A stretch of 64,000 nt of DNA from Coleophoma eucalyptorum (taxonomy: Eukaryota; Ascomycota; Leotiomycetes; Helotiales; Dermateaceae): contig JALRME010000002.1 in the NCBI GenBank assembly GCA_026120035.1, positions 682,001 through 746,000 on the forward strand, read 5' to 3'. The translations under genes and the position numbers were made by a program. Shown piece after piece: positions 1 to 11,419 of the stretch (its first letter is position 1; each line of letters opens with the position of its first letter). The notes under the pieces were generated by a model, which made no database searches, had not been told where the DNA came from, and saw only the letters and a program-made list of their open reading frames with translations.

Positions 1-69
1 TCCTCGGCGAGCTGGTATTGTGTCTCTTGTTGCGCCAATATTTCAAGCTCTTGTAACACCAGACGCAAC

Positions 70-1897
70 ATGGGGATCCCAGAATCTTACGATAGCGAGT
101 TCCAGGGGAAGGTAGATGAGGAGGTTGCAGCAGTAACTGTAGATGAGAACATACAGCCCGACTGGACAGAAGCAGAAGAGACAGCTGCAAGGCGCAAGTG
201 AGAAACTCCACAGCCGAGAATTGCGCAATTCGATGCTGATAATATCAAGAATTGACTTCATCCTACTCCCAATCCTAATGCTTGCTTTCTTTGCATTGCA
301 AATGGACCGAGGGAACATCTCGAATGCCCTCACTAGCACGATTACAAAGGATCTAGGCGTCACTACAAACAAAATCAACGTTGGAAGCAGTCTGCTCTCA
401 TTGGGAATTGTGCTTCTTGAATTGCCATCTAATATCCTTCTCCAAAAGGCAAGCCCCTGGAAACTTGACAACAACCTTATCTTGCTGACAGCGTTAGATT
501 GGTCCACAAAGATGGCTTTCGGGGCAGATCTTCGCATGGGGGTTGGTGGCGTTATTTCAGAACTTCATTACTACATATGCTGGGTTTCTCGTAACAAGGG
601 TTCTTCTGGGCTTATGCGAAGCTGGATTCATCCCGGGTGCACTTTATACCATGTCCACCTGGTATACCAGGAAGGAAACAAGCTCCCGGGTCTCGATCTT
701 CTTTCTCGGCAATATCCTTGCTACGGCGACAGTTTCACTGATTGGTGCTGGCATTCTCTCAATTTCAGGACGTTACGGAATCGCAGGTTGGCGATGGCTC
801 TTCATCAGTGAGTGATAGAAGCATCTTGAGATTCACTAATCTCCTGCTGACAGCAATATCAGTTGAAGGAGCTATCTCCATTGGTATTGGATTCATTTTC
901 CTTCTCTTCCTTCCACCAAGTGTTGGCAATGGATCTCCATTGATTAGTGCTGGCAAATGGAGCTACTTCTCAGAGCGGGAGCAATACATTCTGGTTCGTC
1001 GTGTTATACTTGACGATCCAACCAAGATCAATGGCCACCTGAAAATCTCTGGTACCGACATCAAGAAAACCATGCTCAAGGGAAGAATTTGGGTTCATTT
1101 CTTGATCAGCTTAATGGCCATAATGACTGTAACTGCTATTCTAGCTTATGGTCCCTCCATCATTAAAAGCCTGGGGTTTGGGACCGTGCGAGCAAATGCC
1201 ATGGCATCAGTTGGAAGCTTCATTGCTGCAATTATTGTTGTGGTTTTAGGTTTCGTAGCGTAAGCATACCAAGTTCTTTCTTCTGGCGTAAATATCTAAC
1301 AGGAACCCTCTCCAGTGACAAAACAAAGCGACGTGGCCCTCCGGTATTGTTAGCCGCTGTTTGGTGCCTCATTGCTTATGCCTGCCTTCGTCAGTCAATC
1401 AGCTACGATAAATGGCACCGATATGCAGCCGTCGTAGCTGCAATGGCTAGTAATGCTATCGTTCAGTGAGTATTTCGATCAATATGTGCAATGGTTGAAT
1501 AGAGACTGACTGAGAATCTCGCAGCGTTCTCAATGTCGGTTGGTTGTCGATGAACTGCAAAACTCCGCAAGAACGAAGCATTGCCATGGCGTGAGTTTGA
1601 ACCACCTTCATTGACTTAGAAACAATGGCTAATGATGTCACTTTTAGTATGATAGTCATGGCAGCAAATGCAGCCGGTATCGCCGGTAGTCAAATTTTCC
1701 GCACTGAAGATGCGCCAGTTTACATCAATGCTTTTACTGCATTACTGGCTCTCTCTGCAGGTGTTGTTTTAGTCACAGTTGGGCTGATGTTATGGTATTT
1801 TTATGCAAATAGAAGGCTGGCAAAGGTCGGCGGCGAAATTGTGCAGGGGAAGACGGGAAGTATTGGGCTCAGCCGCCAATGGTGGTGGGTTTGGTAA
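70..1897 (+). CDS. MFS permease, allantoate/anion:cation symporter (Dal5-like) family
   Basis: Seven exons: 70-197, 250-448, 498-807, 863-1259, 1316-1465, 1525-1590, 1648-1897, joining to about 499 codons. The product is a polytopic plasma-membrane transporter. The first helix runs into an ALQMDRGNISNA motif, followed by ELPSNILLQKIGPQRW and the loop RVLLGLCEAGFIPGALY, all hallmarks of the fungal anion:cation symporter group that takes up allantoate, ureidosuccinate, vitamins or other small carboxylates. An ADKTKRRG loop follows TM8. Length matches the family (about 480-520 aa). Intron 2 (449-497) begins with GC rather than GT (AAG/GCAAGC) but has a good branch site and restores the conserved QKIGPQRW sequence exactly. 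The substrate cannot be told from sequence. The start at 70 gives a usual acidic cytosolic N-terminus, but an upstream start outside the window is not excluded. Confidence 0.9.
449..497 (+). other. GC-AG intron in the MFS permease gene
   Basis: A 49-nt phase-0 intron with donor AAG/GCAAGC, branch-like TTGCTGAC at 482-489 and acceptor GTTAG. Removing it joins QK to IGPQRW, which is the expected conserved sequence of the family. Reading through gives non-family residues, and no GT donor near the site preserves the frame. GC donors normally show the strong AG/GCAAGT context, which is nearly complete here. Confidence 0.8.
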
Positions 1898-2153
1898 ATC
1901 GTTTGCGTTTGAATATTATACGTTTTTAAATATATGTAAAGAATCTGACTTCACGAATTTCACAAGAATAGAGATAAACGGTACTAGAACAGCACCCGGC
2001 TAAGCCAGTGATATAAAGTGGATAATTCAATGTTCAATAACATGCATGCATAGTCAATTTGTCTTGAATACTATCACCCGTGCTTTGTAAATTGCTATCG
2101 ATTTTCCTGCTGCTACGATTATACCCGCCTTACATTTCTATGCATATCTTTCC
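1898..2153. other. Convergent intergenic spacer
   Basis: About 250 bp of AT-rich sequence between the stop of the MFS permease and the stop of the broken gene on the opposite strand. It should contain both 3' ends. No gene seen. Confidence 0.6.
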
Positions 2154-5100
2154 TCATTCTTCAAAATCCTCTGGCTTGAGCATCTCTCCATTCAATATCC
2201 TTCCCATATGAGAAGTAATAAAACCTTGGCCCTTGCGGCGTATAGAAACCAGTCCTCGTACTAAGGCTACTGGGTTCTTAGAAAATCTACACATCTTGTA
2301 ATCTTCAGCTCTACCCTTTGGGAACACAAATCCGTCTGCCGAGATTTTTTGCGATGTATTATCACCTTGAACAGGATTTATCAAGCCCAGAAACCTGCAC
2401 AAGACCGTATACTCTGAATAGCTTCCAAGATAGAGTTGCCCCGAGAACAGGTTCAGCTGCATCACCAGACTCTGCGGAGGGCTCCCATGATGGTGGTAAA
2501 GAAGGAATTGCACAAAACCTGAGATGTTCAAGGGTGCTATGTGATAAACTGAGCCGCGGAGAGTAGCTGTGCAGGGTTACTTTCTGATATTTTCTGTTGT
2601 CTGGCAACAAGCAGTTTGCTTCATGAGGGCTGATGATGACCATGCGAATTGGAACGGTCTTAGTAGTAATTATCCAGTGGACGGGGCGCATGAAGAAATC
2701 TAAGGTCGTTCGAAGTTCTGCTCGTTCACTTCCTGATACCCATTTCTTATTCTTTTCAACGGCCAGCATGAAGTCTTTAGTGATTAGGAGATCTTGCGGC
2801 CATGCTTTTGTATCGAGAAGCTTTGAAAAAGTAGTCCTGAGCAAGGTTTCGAAAGCTGGGACGAACGCCTTCGATGATAAATCCACGGTCCCAAGTACTG
2901 CTAAATCTTTTACACTAGAATGCAGGCTATGTGGCCGAGGATCTAAGGCAAGTGGAGTTTCAGTTTGTTGCTCACGCTCTTGCTCTGGTTGAAGTTCTCG
3001 TTCTTGTTCCTCTTGCAGAGCTCCATCAGAGAATGTTGTCAAACCAAAGTCACGGCATTTCTGGCGTATTGCTTTGGGCTCTGACTTGTGAGCAGAGAGT
3101 GTGTTGTCTTTCTCATCGAACAGTAGGATTTGTTCTTCCGGCTGTTGGTGAGTAATCGAATAACGCTGCTCGAGCGATTGGCTCTCTTTTTCGAGAACCG
3201 ACATATCTATCGTGCCCAATTTTGCAATCGCTTCTTGACGTCGGTAGTGACGAACACCTTGAGTTGCCCACAGAGGGACACACTCTCTTGTCAAGTCCCA
3301 AGTATTAAAAATGCTCCACTGAATCACGTCAATCATCGAGATTGCATCACCGCTTTTCTTCCCAATGACTTGAAGTATCTTTTCTTGGACTTCATTTGGT
3401 CCACATGCGACGACCGATTGTCCTTTGCCAAGTTTCCGCATGCGCATGCAAGCTAATGATAGTAAGTACAAAACTGATTGCTCTGCGTTGAACTAGAGAA
3501 CAACTGTATCATGAATAGCAACTAACCTTGAACAAATCTATCTTTAGAAAGATCAGGTCCTAAGGTGACCATAGCTCTGTAATTTGTCGGTAGCTTAAGA
3601 TCAGTGCCTCGTGTATGTGCCTCGTCAAGGAAAACAAGACATTGGTCCATTTGCTTGAGGAAAGGCGAAACTATCAAGCGCTCTTTTAAGCCATCCCGAG
3701 TTCTAACACAAATTTCATCACTGTGGTTGTCAAAGAAAATGACAGCTTGTTTGTGGTCAGCAGTGACCTTAGACAACCATGCAGCTGCCATCTCCTCATT
3801 CTGAAGCTCGAGAACTTGTGCACCAACATCTAAAATGACACAAATCCTAGGGCGCATCTGGATAGCCATGTCTAGAATAGTATTAGCATCAAAGTTTTTG
3901 CAATTAGCCTGCACTTTATCAGTAAATAGACTATATCGGAGGACTCCAAATCATGTAGGACGCACAGTGTATGTAAAATCGACATTTTTTTCAGGCCGCA
4001 GAAGAGTATCAATCACTAAAGCATTTGTTGATCTTAAGTGCGGCAGATCATATTGCTCAATTGAGCTGGGCAAAACATATTTGCTATCGTTGGTTCCGCT
4101 GAATCCTGTTGTAGGGTGTTGCTTTTCTTTGGCAATCTGCCAGCTGGGCAAGGAGAGTCTGTGAGGAAACTGCTTCATTTCTTTCGGAAACACAATATTT
4201 GACATGAAATAGCCAATCATGTTCCGTGAATGACGGAGCATAGGGAACAGCTCTTCCAAGCAGAGGCGAGTGTTACTTAGATTTATACCGCTCAATTGGG
4301 TAAACTCAGGTGGAAAGTTTACCAACTCACTTATCCACTTACAATAATGCTGCTGTGACTGATCACTTCGTAACAACTCCTTGAAGCTTGAGAGAATTTG
4401 GCCTTCGTATTGATAAGATAAATATGTCAGAACGATTGCTTCCAAGAAAGGTTAGCGTATTAAATTGATGTTAATTGAGTGGAACACGGTTATCTACTTA
4501 CCAGTATCGGGGTGGGAGAACTCAGATCGAGGTGATGGAGTATCTTTGGCATGATAGGGCACCGCCAGCATTGTTCTCGACGGATCAAGTCCATAGTTAA
4601 CGCGCCATCTTTTCTGAGAAAAAGCATAGTGAAGAGTGCCGTGAGCAAACAGGCCTCTCAGAAGAAGTAATCCCATCTTTTCAGTATGCATTGAAAATAC
4701 AATGTCTTGCACAGGAGAAAATTCTGCTGCGCTCATTCTGGGATCCGTGATAAACCTGTATACCAATTGCCGTTCGATCTTTGGCAGATTTTGAAGAGGT
4801 ACTCCTGGAAGACCCTCTTTACAGAAAGTTTCGGTAGCACACTTTAACAAATCATCTCCAGCAGTTTTGTCTGTGATCCGGATTCGCGGAAAGCTTCCCG
4901 GCATACCAGTATTTATTTCTAGGCCCAGCGGGTAAGTCTTCATGAACTTTGGAGCAAGCTCTCCAATCTTGTTCAAAACCAACTCAACTAATACCCAGCG
5001 GTCAGGACTATGATCAATTGCAGTCTGGCTTCCCATGGTGTATATTAGTTCAAACTTGCCATTCAAAATCTCGTCACTTTCGTCAAGAATCTGCGCCATT

Positions 5101-6707
5101 TTCCTATTAGTAGAAGTATGACAATCAGAAAGTAGACATCTCTCACATCGCGCGACTTCTCGTCCAACCAGGTCTGCGTTTTGATCATGGTCTCTCCCAA
5201 TTGTCCCCGTCCGAATAGTATCTGGTCAATTCCCATGAGTTCGAATGAAAGCAGATGCTCAGGCTGGACAACCAATATCCCACCTTCCTCTATGCATTTC
5301 TCATAGAGTTGTCTAAGAAGGTGAACTTCTGGCCCACCCAGTATCATTGACCGATTGATTGGCATATAAAAAAATTCGTCTGTCAAGTATGCCACCAAGC
5401 TTTTCGACAAGGAGATCGAACATCTGTCGCAAAAGTGGCCTCAATACCAAAATACGTGCCAATTTTTTACCGTCTGCGAGGCTAAGCGCGGAAATTGGAA
5501 CGATGACAGATGACTACAAACTCTGTATTAGTATGAGATTCAAACAGGTTATCTTAGGTCAATCTGATAAGGTAGATCACTAAGAGAAAGTGCCCAAGGA
5601 TCCACATACTTTGCCAAGCCCCATATTCAACTGCGTAAGTGAGTTATGCCTAGATAGAGGCTTTATCATTTGCTGTGCAATCTGAGACTGATCTTGTCGT
5701 ATGAGTATGTTATTGTCAATCTCAAAAAGCAGCCAATCCGGAATTTCCATTTGATCCCAGTCTAGATGTCCGACATTGTTTACTTCAGACAGAAACTCGG
5801 AGAAATTCTCCCCACAAGCAACCAGACGACAAGCTTTCTGGTAGTCGGATATTGAAATTGCGTACTGAGCAAAAGCCTGTCGCCATTTTTTGGACAACAA
5901 TTTTAACTTGGGCGATGCCAGATAAGAAAGAATAATCGCAGGAGATATTCTTGGAAGCAGCGAGGCATTTCGAGAAATCGACAGCGCAAAGCCTTTGTAG
6001 CGGGGCTGCAAGGAGCTGCAAAGCTGTTGATAATTCCGCTCCATTTGAGCATTTGTTTCTTCCCGGTATTTGGCCAGCTTAGCTCTAGTGGTCCCTAGGT
6101 GCAGTTCATCTATGATAGTAGCAATATCACGAAAGATGTCAACACTCTCTTGCAAGTCTCGAATGTATTCGACTTCGTAGGTGCCTTTCTGTAAGGTGGA
6201 TAGGCGCCTTAGAAGAATATTTAGGTTGCTTTTCTCGGGGTTCATATTTGTCTTCGACATGAATAAATCAAGTTTTGGTGCCTGATAATATAAACTTGTT
6301 AGTGTAGATCCCATTCTTTATAGCATAGAAGTCAAGTGAGAGAGCCTTTGCGTTTCTTTTTGGCTTACAGTTACTAGGTCTGGAGACGACATCGAAGAAA
6401 GTAGATCCTCGAATTTTACAAAAGAATGCTGAGGCTGGTGATGTTTCTCTGGAGTCCAATTCGGATAGATCCTCCTCAAGAGTTTACCGGTTGGATTCAG
6501 ATTGCGCAGTATCTGTTGAATCTTTTTAAACCCTGAAAAGAAGTCAACCAACCACTGATAAAACCTCTTGTGAAGAGCGGCTATATTCCAAGTGAATTAA
6601 TACTTTATTACTTACACTCTTGTATCTCAGTATTTCTCCTCCAGCTCTCAAATTGCTCGAGTACAGTTGGGATCACTTCTTCCAGTTTAAGATAGGTTGT
6701 GCAACAA

Positions 6708-6720
6708 CCCCCCCCCCCCC
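6708..6720. repeat. 13-C homopolymer at a frameshift
   Basis: Thirteen consecutive C on the plus strand (G on the coding strand). Upstream frame ends in NQWPGP...SNLGGGG. The family-like downstream sequence LKLEEVIPTVLEQFESW is in another frame and would need one more G or two fewer. This is either a real slippage mutation or a base-count error. Confidence 0.75.
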
Positions 6721-7474
6721 GAGATTCGATGAAATTAAGATAGGTCCAGGCCATTGATTCATGACATGATCAACACACTTATCGAGGGCATCTTTCATAG
6801 CAACATCGTATGCTTCTTCCCGGCGGCCTTCAGCGTCCCACTCCGACTCGTTCGGGAGTAACGGCAAGCGACTCTCGTGAGATTCCGCATAACCTCGAAG
6901 CTTGCTTTGGAACAATATCAGAAGGGTACTGCGGTTAGGCTTATAGCCATCTGATAGCCTAGCTTGAGAGAATGCTGGGCAAGGCAATGCACGAAGCGCT
7001 GGTACTGTTGCAAACGCGAGCAATGTTTCGCACAACTTTCTCGATACTACGTCTGAGTACACCAGGAGTGATAGAAACACCATGATTCTGTGCTTATCCT
7101 GCAGAAAATCTGAGGTTGTCAGAAATTTGTGCAGTGATCCCAGTTGTGTGCCAGAAATCCTAGAGACGATGAAAATATCTGCTCGTTCAAAACCGATGTG
7201 CACGCCCAATATTTGATTAGGGCCTCCAAACCTAGGATCATCGCACAGCAATGATTTGAGGGCTTCCAGCAAATCAGAACTTACAACTAATGCTTGAGAT
7301 CATGAATGCCTTGTATGAGGTATGAGGGCTGGAACGACTTAAGTCTGTCAGCGTCGTTTGAAGTGCAACTCGTATTAAAATCCAATCTGGAGATCTCCGC
7401 CATGGCAAGATAGAATTTTCCCAAAGAACGTCATCGCGTGTGTGCTTTTCGATGCGATGTACGGCTTTAGGTTG

Positions 7475-7477
7475 TCA
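7475..7477 (-). other. Premature in-frame TGA in the DUF6606 region
   Basis: The frame reads MLTGFLRAN, then TGA, then QPKAVHRIEKHTRDDVLW without any frame change, and continues into the conserved LPWRRSPDW segment. The codon sits where relatives typically have a small residue before RP/QP, so a GGA-to-TGA change is the simplest explanation. No plausible GT-AG intron removes it. Confidence 0.75.
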
Positions 7478-8136
7478 ATTTGCTCGGAGAAACCCAGTCA
7501 GCATCTCGGTTACGTATCTAGGATGATATGTTTGACAGACTTCAATCGCATTTGAGCGTGCCTTGGTGGCCTTCTCGGTGGCTTCCGGTAGAATTTCCGA
7601 ATCAAGCTTCTCTAGTAAGCAAGCGAGCTCGCTTCGGAAGCCTTTATCTCTAATAAGGTCTTCGCCGAGTGAGATTGAAGGGCCTGGAAACGTACGCGTC
7701 AATCTTCCTATCGTTCCTGTAACAGCCTCGTTGGTTGGTGAGAGCTCAAACATTTCGAATAAGAATTCAGGCCCAGCAATAGAACGTCGAATAATGAGCC
7801 CAGAGTTCTGGTTGTGTATATTAAGAACAATCAATCCTATTACAGTTATTAGGATAACAATACCAAGCTCGGTTAGCATATGGGTAGCTTACCTCCAGCT
7901 TTCAAGTCGGGGAGCATATCCATTGACGAAACTACCGTACCGGACTGGAAGACATCAAGCATCTTGACAAGATGTTCCCACTCAGGCGGAATTGGATGGA
8001 GAAGGTCTTTGAACTCTACAAGAGCTGTTTGGATCGAAGTTACCAGATTTGAAACATTGGAAGTTGAGTAGTCGTTAGCCTGCGGCCTCTTTGGCGGCAA
8101 GAATACATGGTTGATCAGGTACCAAAGGTCGCTCAT

Positions 8137-11100
8137 GGTAAATGGAACCCAATAGATAGAAGATAGAGTGTTTAGTCGAGGATCATCGGAGATTCCGCAT
8201 ACAGATCGTTCCGAGAAAGAGAGTATTGAAGGTGAATAAACTAATCGCTTCAAGAAGAAACAGGTAAACCCAAGTAATAAATGACTGATCTATCAAATAA
8301 ATGAATGAACTCAAGGCTTTGAAATGAGATCGTTCAAATACAATGGGCGTTTCAAAGTACAGTTCTAACTCAATGAGTCTTATATCTGAGCGTTGTTGTT
8401 GGAGCGTATAATTAAAAGACGATGTTCAAAGCTGAGGGTTGACGGTCAAGTACTTGGGATGTGACGTCGCAAATGAGATGGATTGCAGAAAGGAGTGGAG
8501 GTTGTAGACTGAAGAAGCAGTATGATATGACAGTTGCGTGCTGTATGAAAGCTTTTAGTGAAATGCGTAGCGCGTGCGAAGGTGAAAGAAAGCCTACTGT
8601 AAGTAACAGAATTAGCCAAGTCTCGCGCGAACGTGTGGTTAGGCAAGGACTCAGGTGAAAACAAGTTATGCAAAGAGTCCAATGCACCAAGCAGAGGCAT
8701 CAACAAAGGCTCCTGTTCGTTAGATAAACTGCCCTGTTCTTGAAATGTGAGTTGTTGTGGCGATCAAATCGACACGTACAGTGTCTTAAGCGAGACAATG
8801 TGCTTTGAAGATATGAGCTAGATCAGATCTCTTGCTAATATACGTACAGAAGAGGGCTTTCTAATTCATCCCAAAGACTCTAGAATTTTGTAGAAGCTCT
8901 GAAGTTTCAGGTTTGATCCTTCTTGATAGTGTATGGACAGTACTAAGTGGTTGCTTTGCTAAAGTAGAAAGAATTGATGTTGAAAGGTGTTGAAGAACGA
9001 GGCGAAGTCAACGAAAGAAGGCAGATGGAGCTGACAGAACGCTCTTGGCTAGATCAAATATCGTCAGAGCAAAATGCGCGCGTGTGTGAATTTGGTTGAG
9101 ATCACATTTGGCTGTGCTTCCGGGGCGTGACAAGTCTTTTCAGAGAGCTAGATTTTTAGTTCAGTCAAGTAAACTAGCAGGGCTATCAATAGGATGCATG
9201 CAGGGAATTATTACGGAGCTCGCATGCGCTGTTGAATGAGTTTATGAAAAGGGTTCTTGTGTTTTTTTAAAACTGGTCATCAAATGGAAGGGTATATTGT
9301 TGCGAAGCTTCATGCCCGAGGGAAGTTGTCGTCCATTGGTCGACATCTTGGCTGGTTCTGATGAAGTTGAAGGTACAGGTATCTTGTGTTTCTTGCCTAC
9401 AGGATCCGAAGTCCTGTGAATTCTGGTGCGTTTCCGTTGGATTCTAGATGAGCGTCGATCTGTCATATGTGTATGTTCTGTTTTGACTGCCTTCGCAATT
9501 AAGGACTTTGACTGCATCCGCAATTGAGGACTTTGATAACGAACTCCGTAATTGAGGTAAAGGTGATAATACGACTGCCTCCGCAATTGAGGACTTACTC
9601 GTAATATCGAGGTTTATAGTTCTCGTACTAATCAAACGGATGCCAATGTAACGATCTCTCTGTTGATGCGATATGCTGGCCGGGCTTATAACCTGTTGCG
9701 AGCAACGATGCAGGGTATCAATAGAGAGGGTGAGAATTTAGGGTATTGACATTGACATTGTAGAATGGAAGGTCTGCCTGAAAGGTCTATTTACATGTAG
9801 GTGCCTGTCGCGTGATCACATGACCCCTTTCTTTCAACATATATCCTATTCTGATTTTTGGCATCTAGATCAAAGACAAACTGTTTCCATTGATTCGTAT
9901 TTAAATCCGTCAAGCTCGAAAGAGCTATGACACGAGAGGTCCTTAACCTTGTTTGCATGCTACAATGAATGGAGCGATGTCCTTGATGAATTTCTTCGGA
10001 TAGAGAAAGATTCTGAGCATACTAACACAAGTATCACGGGGAAGCGCTATAATGATGAGCAAACGGAATTCGCCTTATTCAAAGCTGAGATCAGCTCAGC
10101 TTGCTTACTCTCACATGTCAAGAAATAGTTTCATAGTGGCTTCCTTAATTATGATTGCATGAGTAAATGATTTGAGTACCTGGGGAGGAGTGAGCAAGAT
10201 ACCATTCTATACATTTTGCATTGGGAACGGTCCCAGCGACCTCAGGTCTCGATCACTAGTAAGTGCAAGGCTCAATCCACCGGAATGCTTTTAGGTTTGG
10301 GTATGGATAAGTACGGGAAATAGTAGCTCATTCCGTATTTCCCACTCTGCTTGAGCTTAATACAATGGCCTACCATCAGATATTGTCACCGCTAAGCAGT
10401 GTAACGAACTCAGCTAAGACAGAAGTGAAGAACATTGGAGCAAAACCAGGCTAAGGACAATGATATCAAGAAAGGTAAAACTTCAAAGCATGCTCGAAGT
10501 TAAGAGAAAGTACTTAGAAAATAACTTCATTTGGCCTTTTCAAAGGTACGTGGCAACCTTTTGATGGGAACCTTCTAAGATGTTGTCTTTTATACCAAGT
10601 TATTCTATTCCTAAATCATTGTTTCGTGCTGTTAGATGTCATTACTGCAAAGACTTAGGCAGAATTGGCTATGTCTGCACTCTTTCTAAGGCTTGCGGTA
10701 TATTGCCTTAGATCGAGCCTTGCTCTCCTTATAAGCTTCTCATACCATGATTGGCATAGATCCTTTGAATGCATTAGTGCATAGCAGTTGCAATATAGCT
10801 TTTCTCAGATGCGTTCCACTTGAGATGCAGTCATGAAATAGCTTTCATCAACCCGCCAGGCTTCGTTGAGCGTCAAGATTCTGCAATCCCAGTACTTCTG
10901 AAGCTCTGCCGGCTCCTACGTCCGATGATTTTATGTCCATCAATCGCTAGGTGTTTCGTCATGGATTCGATCCCGAAGCCAGACCTATTATCTGGAAGTT
11001 AGGCTTGTGAGGCCCTACCTGCCGGCATGGTCCATGAACAACCTGCAAGTCTCAGCGAGACTGGTCCATCCGTTGATCATGGAGGGGTTGTCTGTCGTCT

Positions 11101-11419
11101 CGCTGTCGCTCAGTATTATTTCGTTCTGCATAGGTTCGTCCGCGATACTATGGTCTATTCGGTGCTTGTTCGATTATTTCTGCAAGGCCTTAGCCCAGTC
11201 GCAACCCCATGGATCATACCACAGGTTTACCAGGCTCAAATCGTCGTTCCTGTCTCTCTTGAGCGCCTCCGCTAATGGCATGTCGTTGGAATTTAGTGGA
11301 GTTGTCTTCCTAATGAAGACTAGCGCTTGCATAGTTTGTGCAGATATGCACAACTCCCCTACAAGCAACATTAAGATACCGCGTCACAACACCTGAGCGG
11401 GTTCCTTAAACATCACCAA
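8137..11419. other. Gene-poor spacer with degenerate repeat
   Basis: About 3.3 kb without a gene I can support. It holds short overlapping ORFs on both strands with no recognisable domain, a degenerate 25-bp repeat at 9485-9597, and one open, coding-looking stretch at 9931-10128 (about 65 codons ending KK-stop) with no match I recognise. No terminal repeats, reverse transcriptase or transposase motifs were found. It lies beside the broken DUF3638 gene and may be decayed accessory DNA. Confidence 0.5.
9485..9597. repeat. Degenerate 25-bp tandem repeat
   Basis: Copies of a unit like GACTGCMTYCGCAATTGAGGACTTT occur at 9485-9509, 9510-9534 (directly adjacent) and 9573-9597, with a weaker copy between (about 9535-9561, containing CTCCGTAATTGAGG). 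The copies differ by 2-4 bases. Function unknown. Confidence 0.75.

Larger units (their letters stand above)
2154..8136 (-). pseudogene. Broken DUF6606-DUF3638-DUF3645 giant protein gene
   Basis: Reads right to left. It begins MSDLWYLINHVFLPPKRPQ (DUF6606 start), then ELSPTNEAV and LPWRRSPDWILIRVALQTT. Further on come a Walker-A-like QLNMGLGK next to SSVIVP (DUF3638), GGILVVQPEHLLSFELMG, ILDESDEIL, and a DEAH-like FLDEAHTRGTDLKLP (DUF3645). The end is QLNMG-unrelated tail QLNLFSGQLYLGSYSEY. The family comprises very large fungal proteins of unproven function, often annotated as ubiquitinyl-hydrolase-like. Usable introns: 7837-7892, 6282-6368, 5514-5609, 5091-5146, 4439-4501, 3909-3965, 3453-3526, plus a doubtful 35-nt one at 6581-6615. 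Lesions: in-frame TGA at 7475-7477; frame change across a 13-C run at 6708-6720; frame change at a 7-A run at 5368-5374; a further frame change between about 2440 and 2530. The junction near 7270-7330 is unresolved. Coding remains sum to roughly 1,800 codons; I recall about 3,000 for the family, so central parts are probably lost. Sequencing error could explain the two homopolymer shifts but hardly the other lesions. Confidence 0.8.

Noticed and set aside
8412..8706. Two overlapping minus-strand ORFs upstream of the broken gene
   Set aside because: No motifs; both frames are open by chance in CT-rich promoter-like sequence.
10900..10990. T-loop-like GGATTCGATCCC
   Set aside because: The upstream 60 bases do not fold into acceptor, D and anticodon arms, so not a tRNA.
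11007..11396. 129-codon ORF with hydrophobic segments
   Set aside because: No family resemblance; an equally open frame lies opposite; situated in the TRAPPC12-like promoter.
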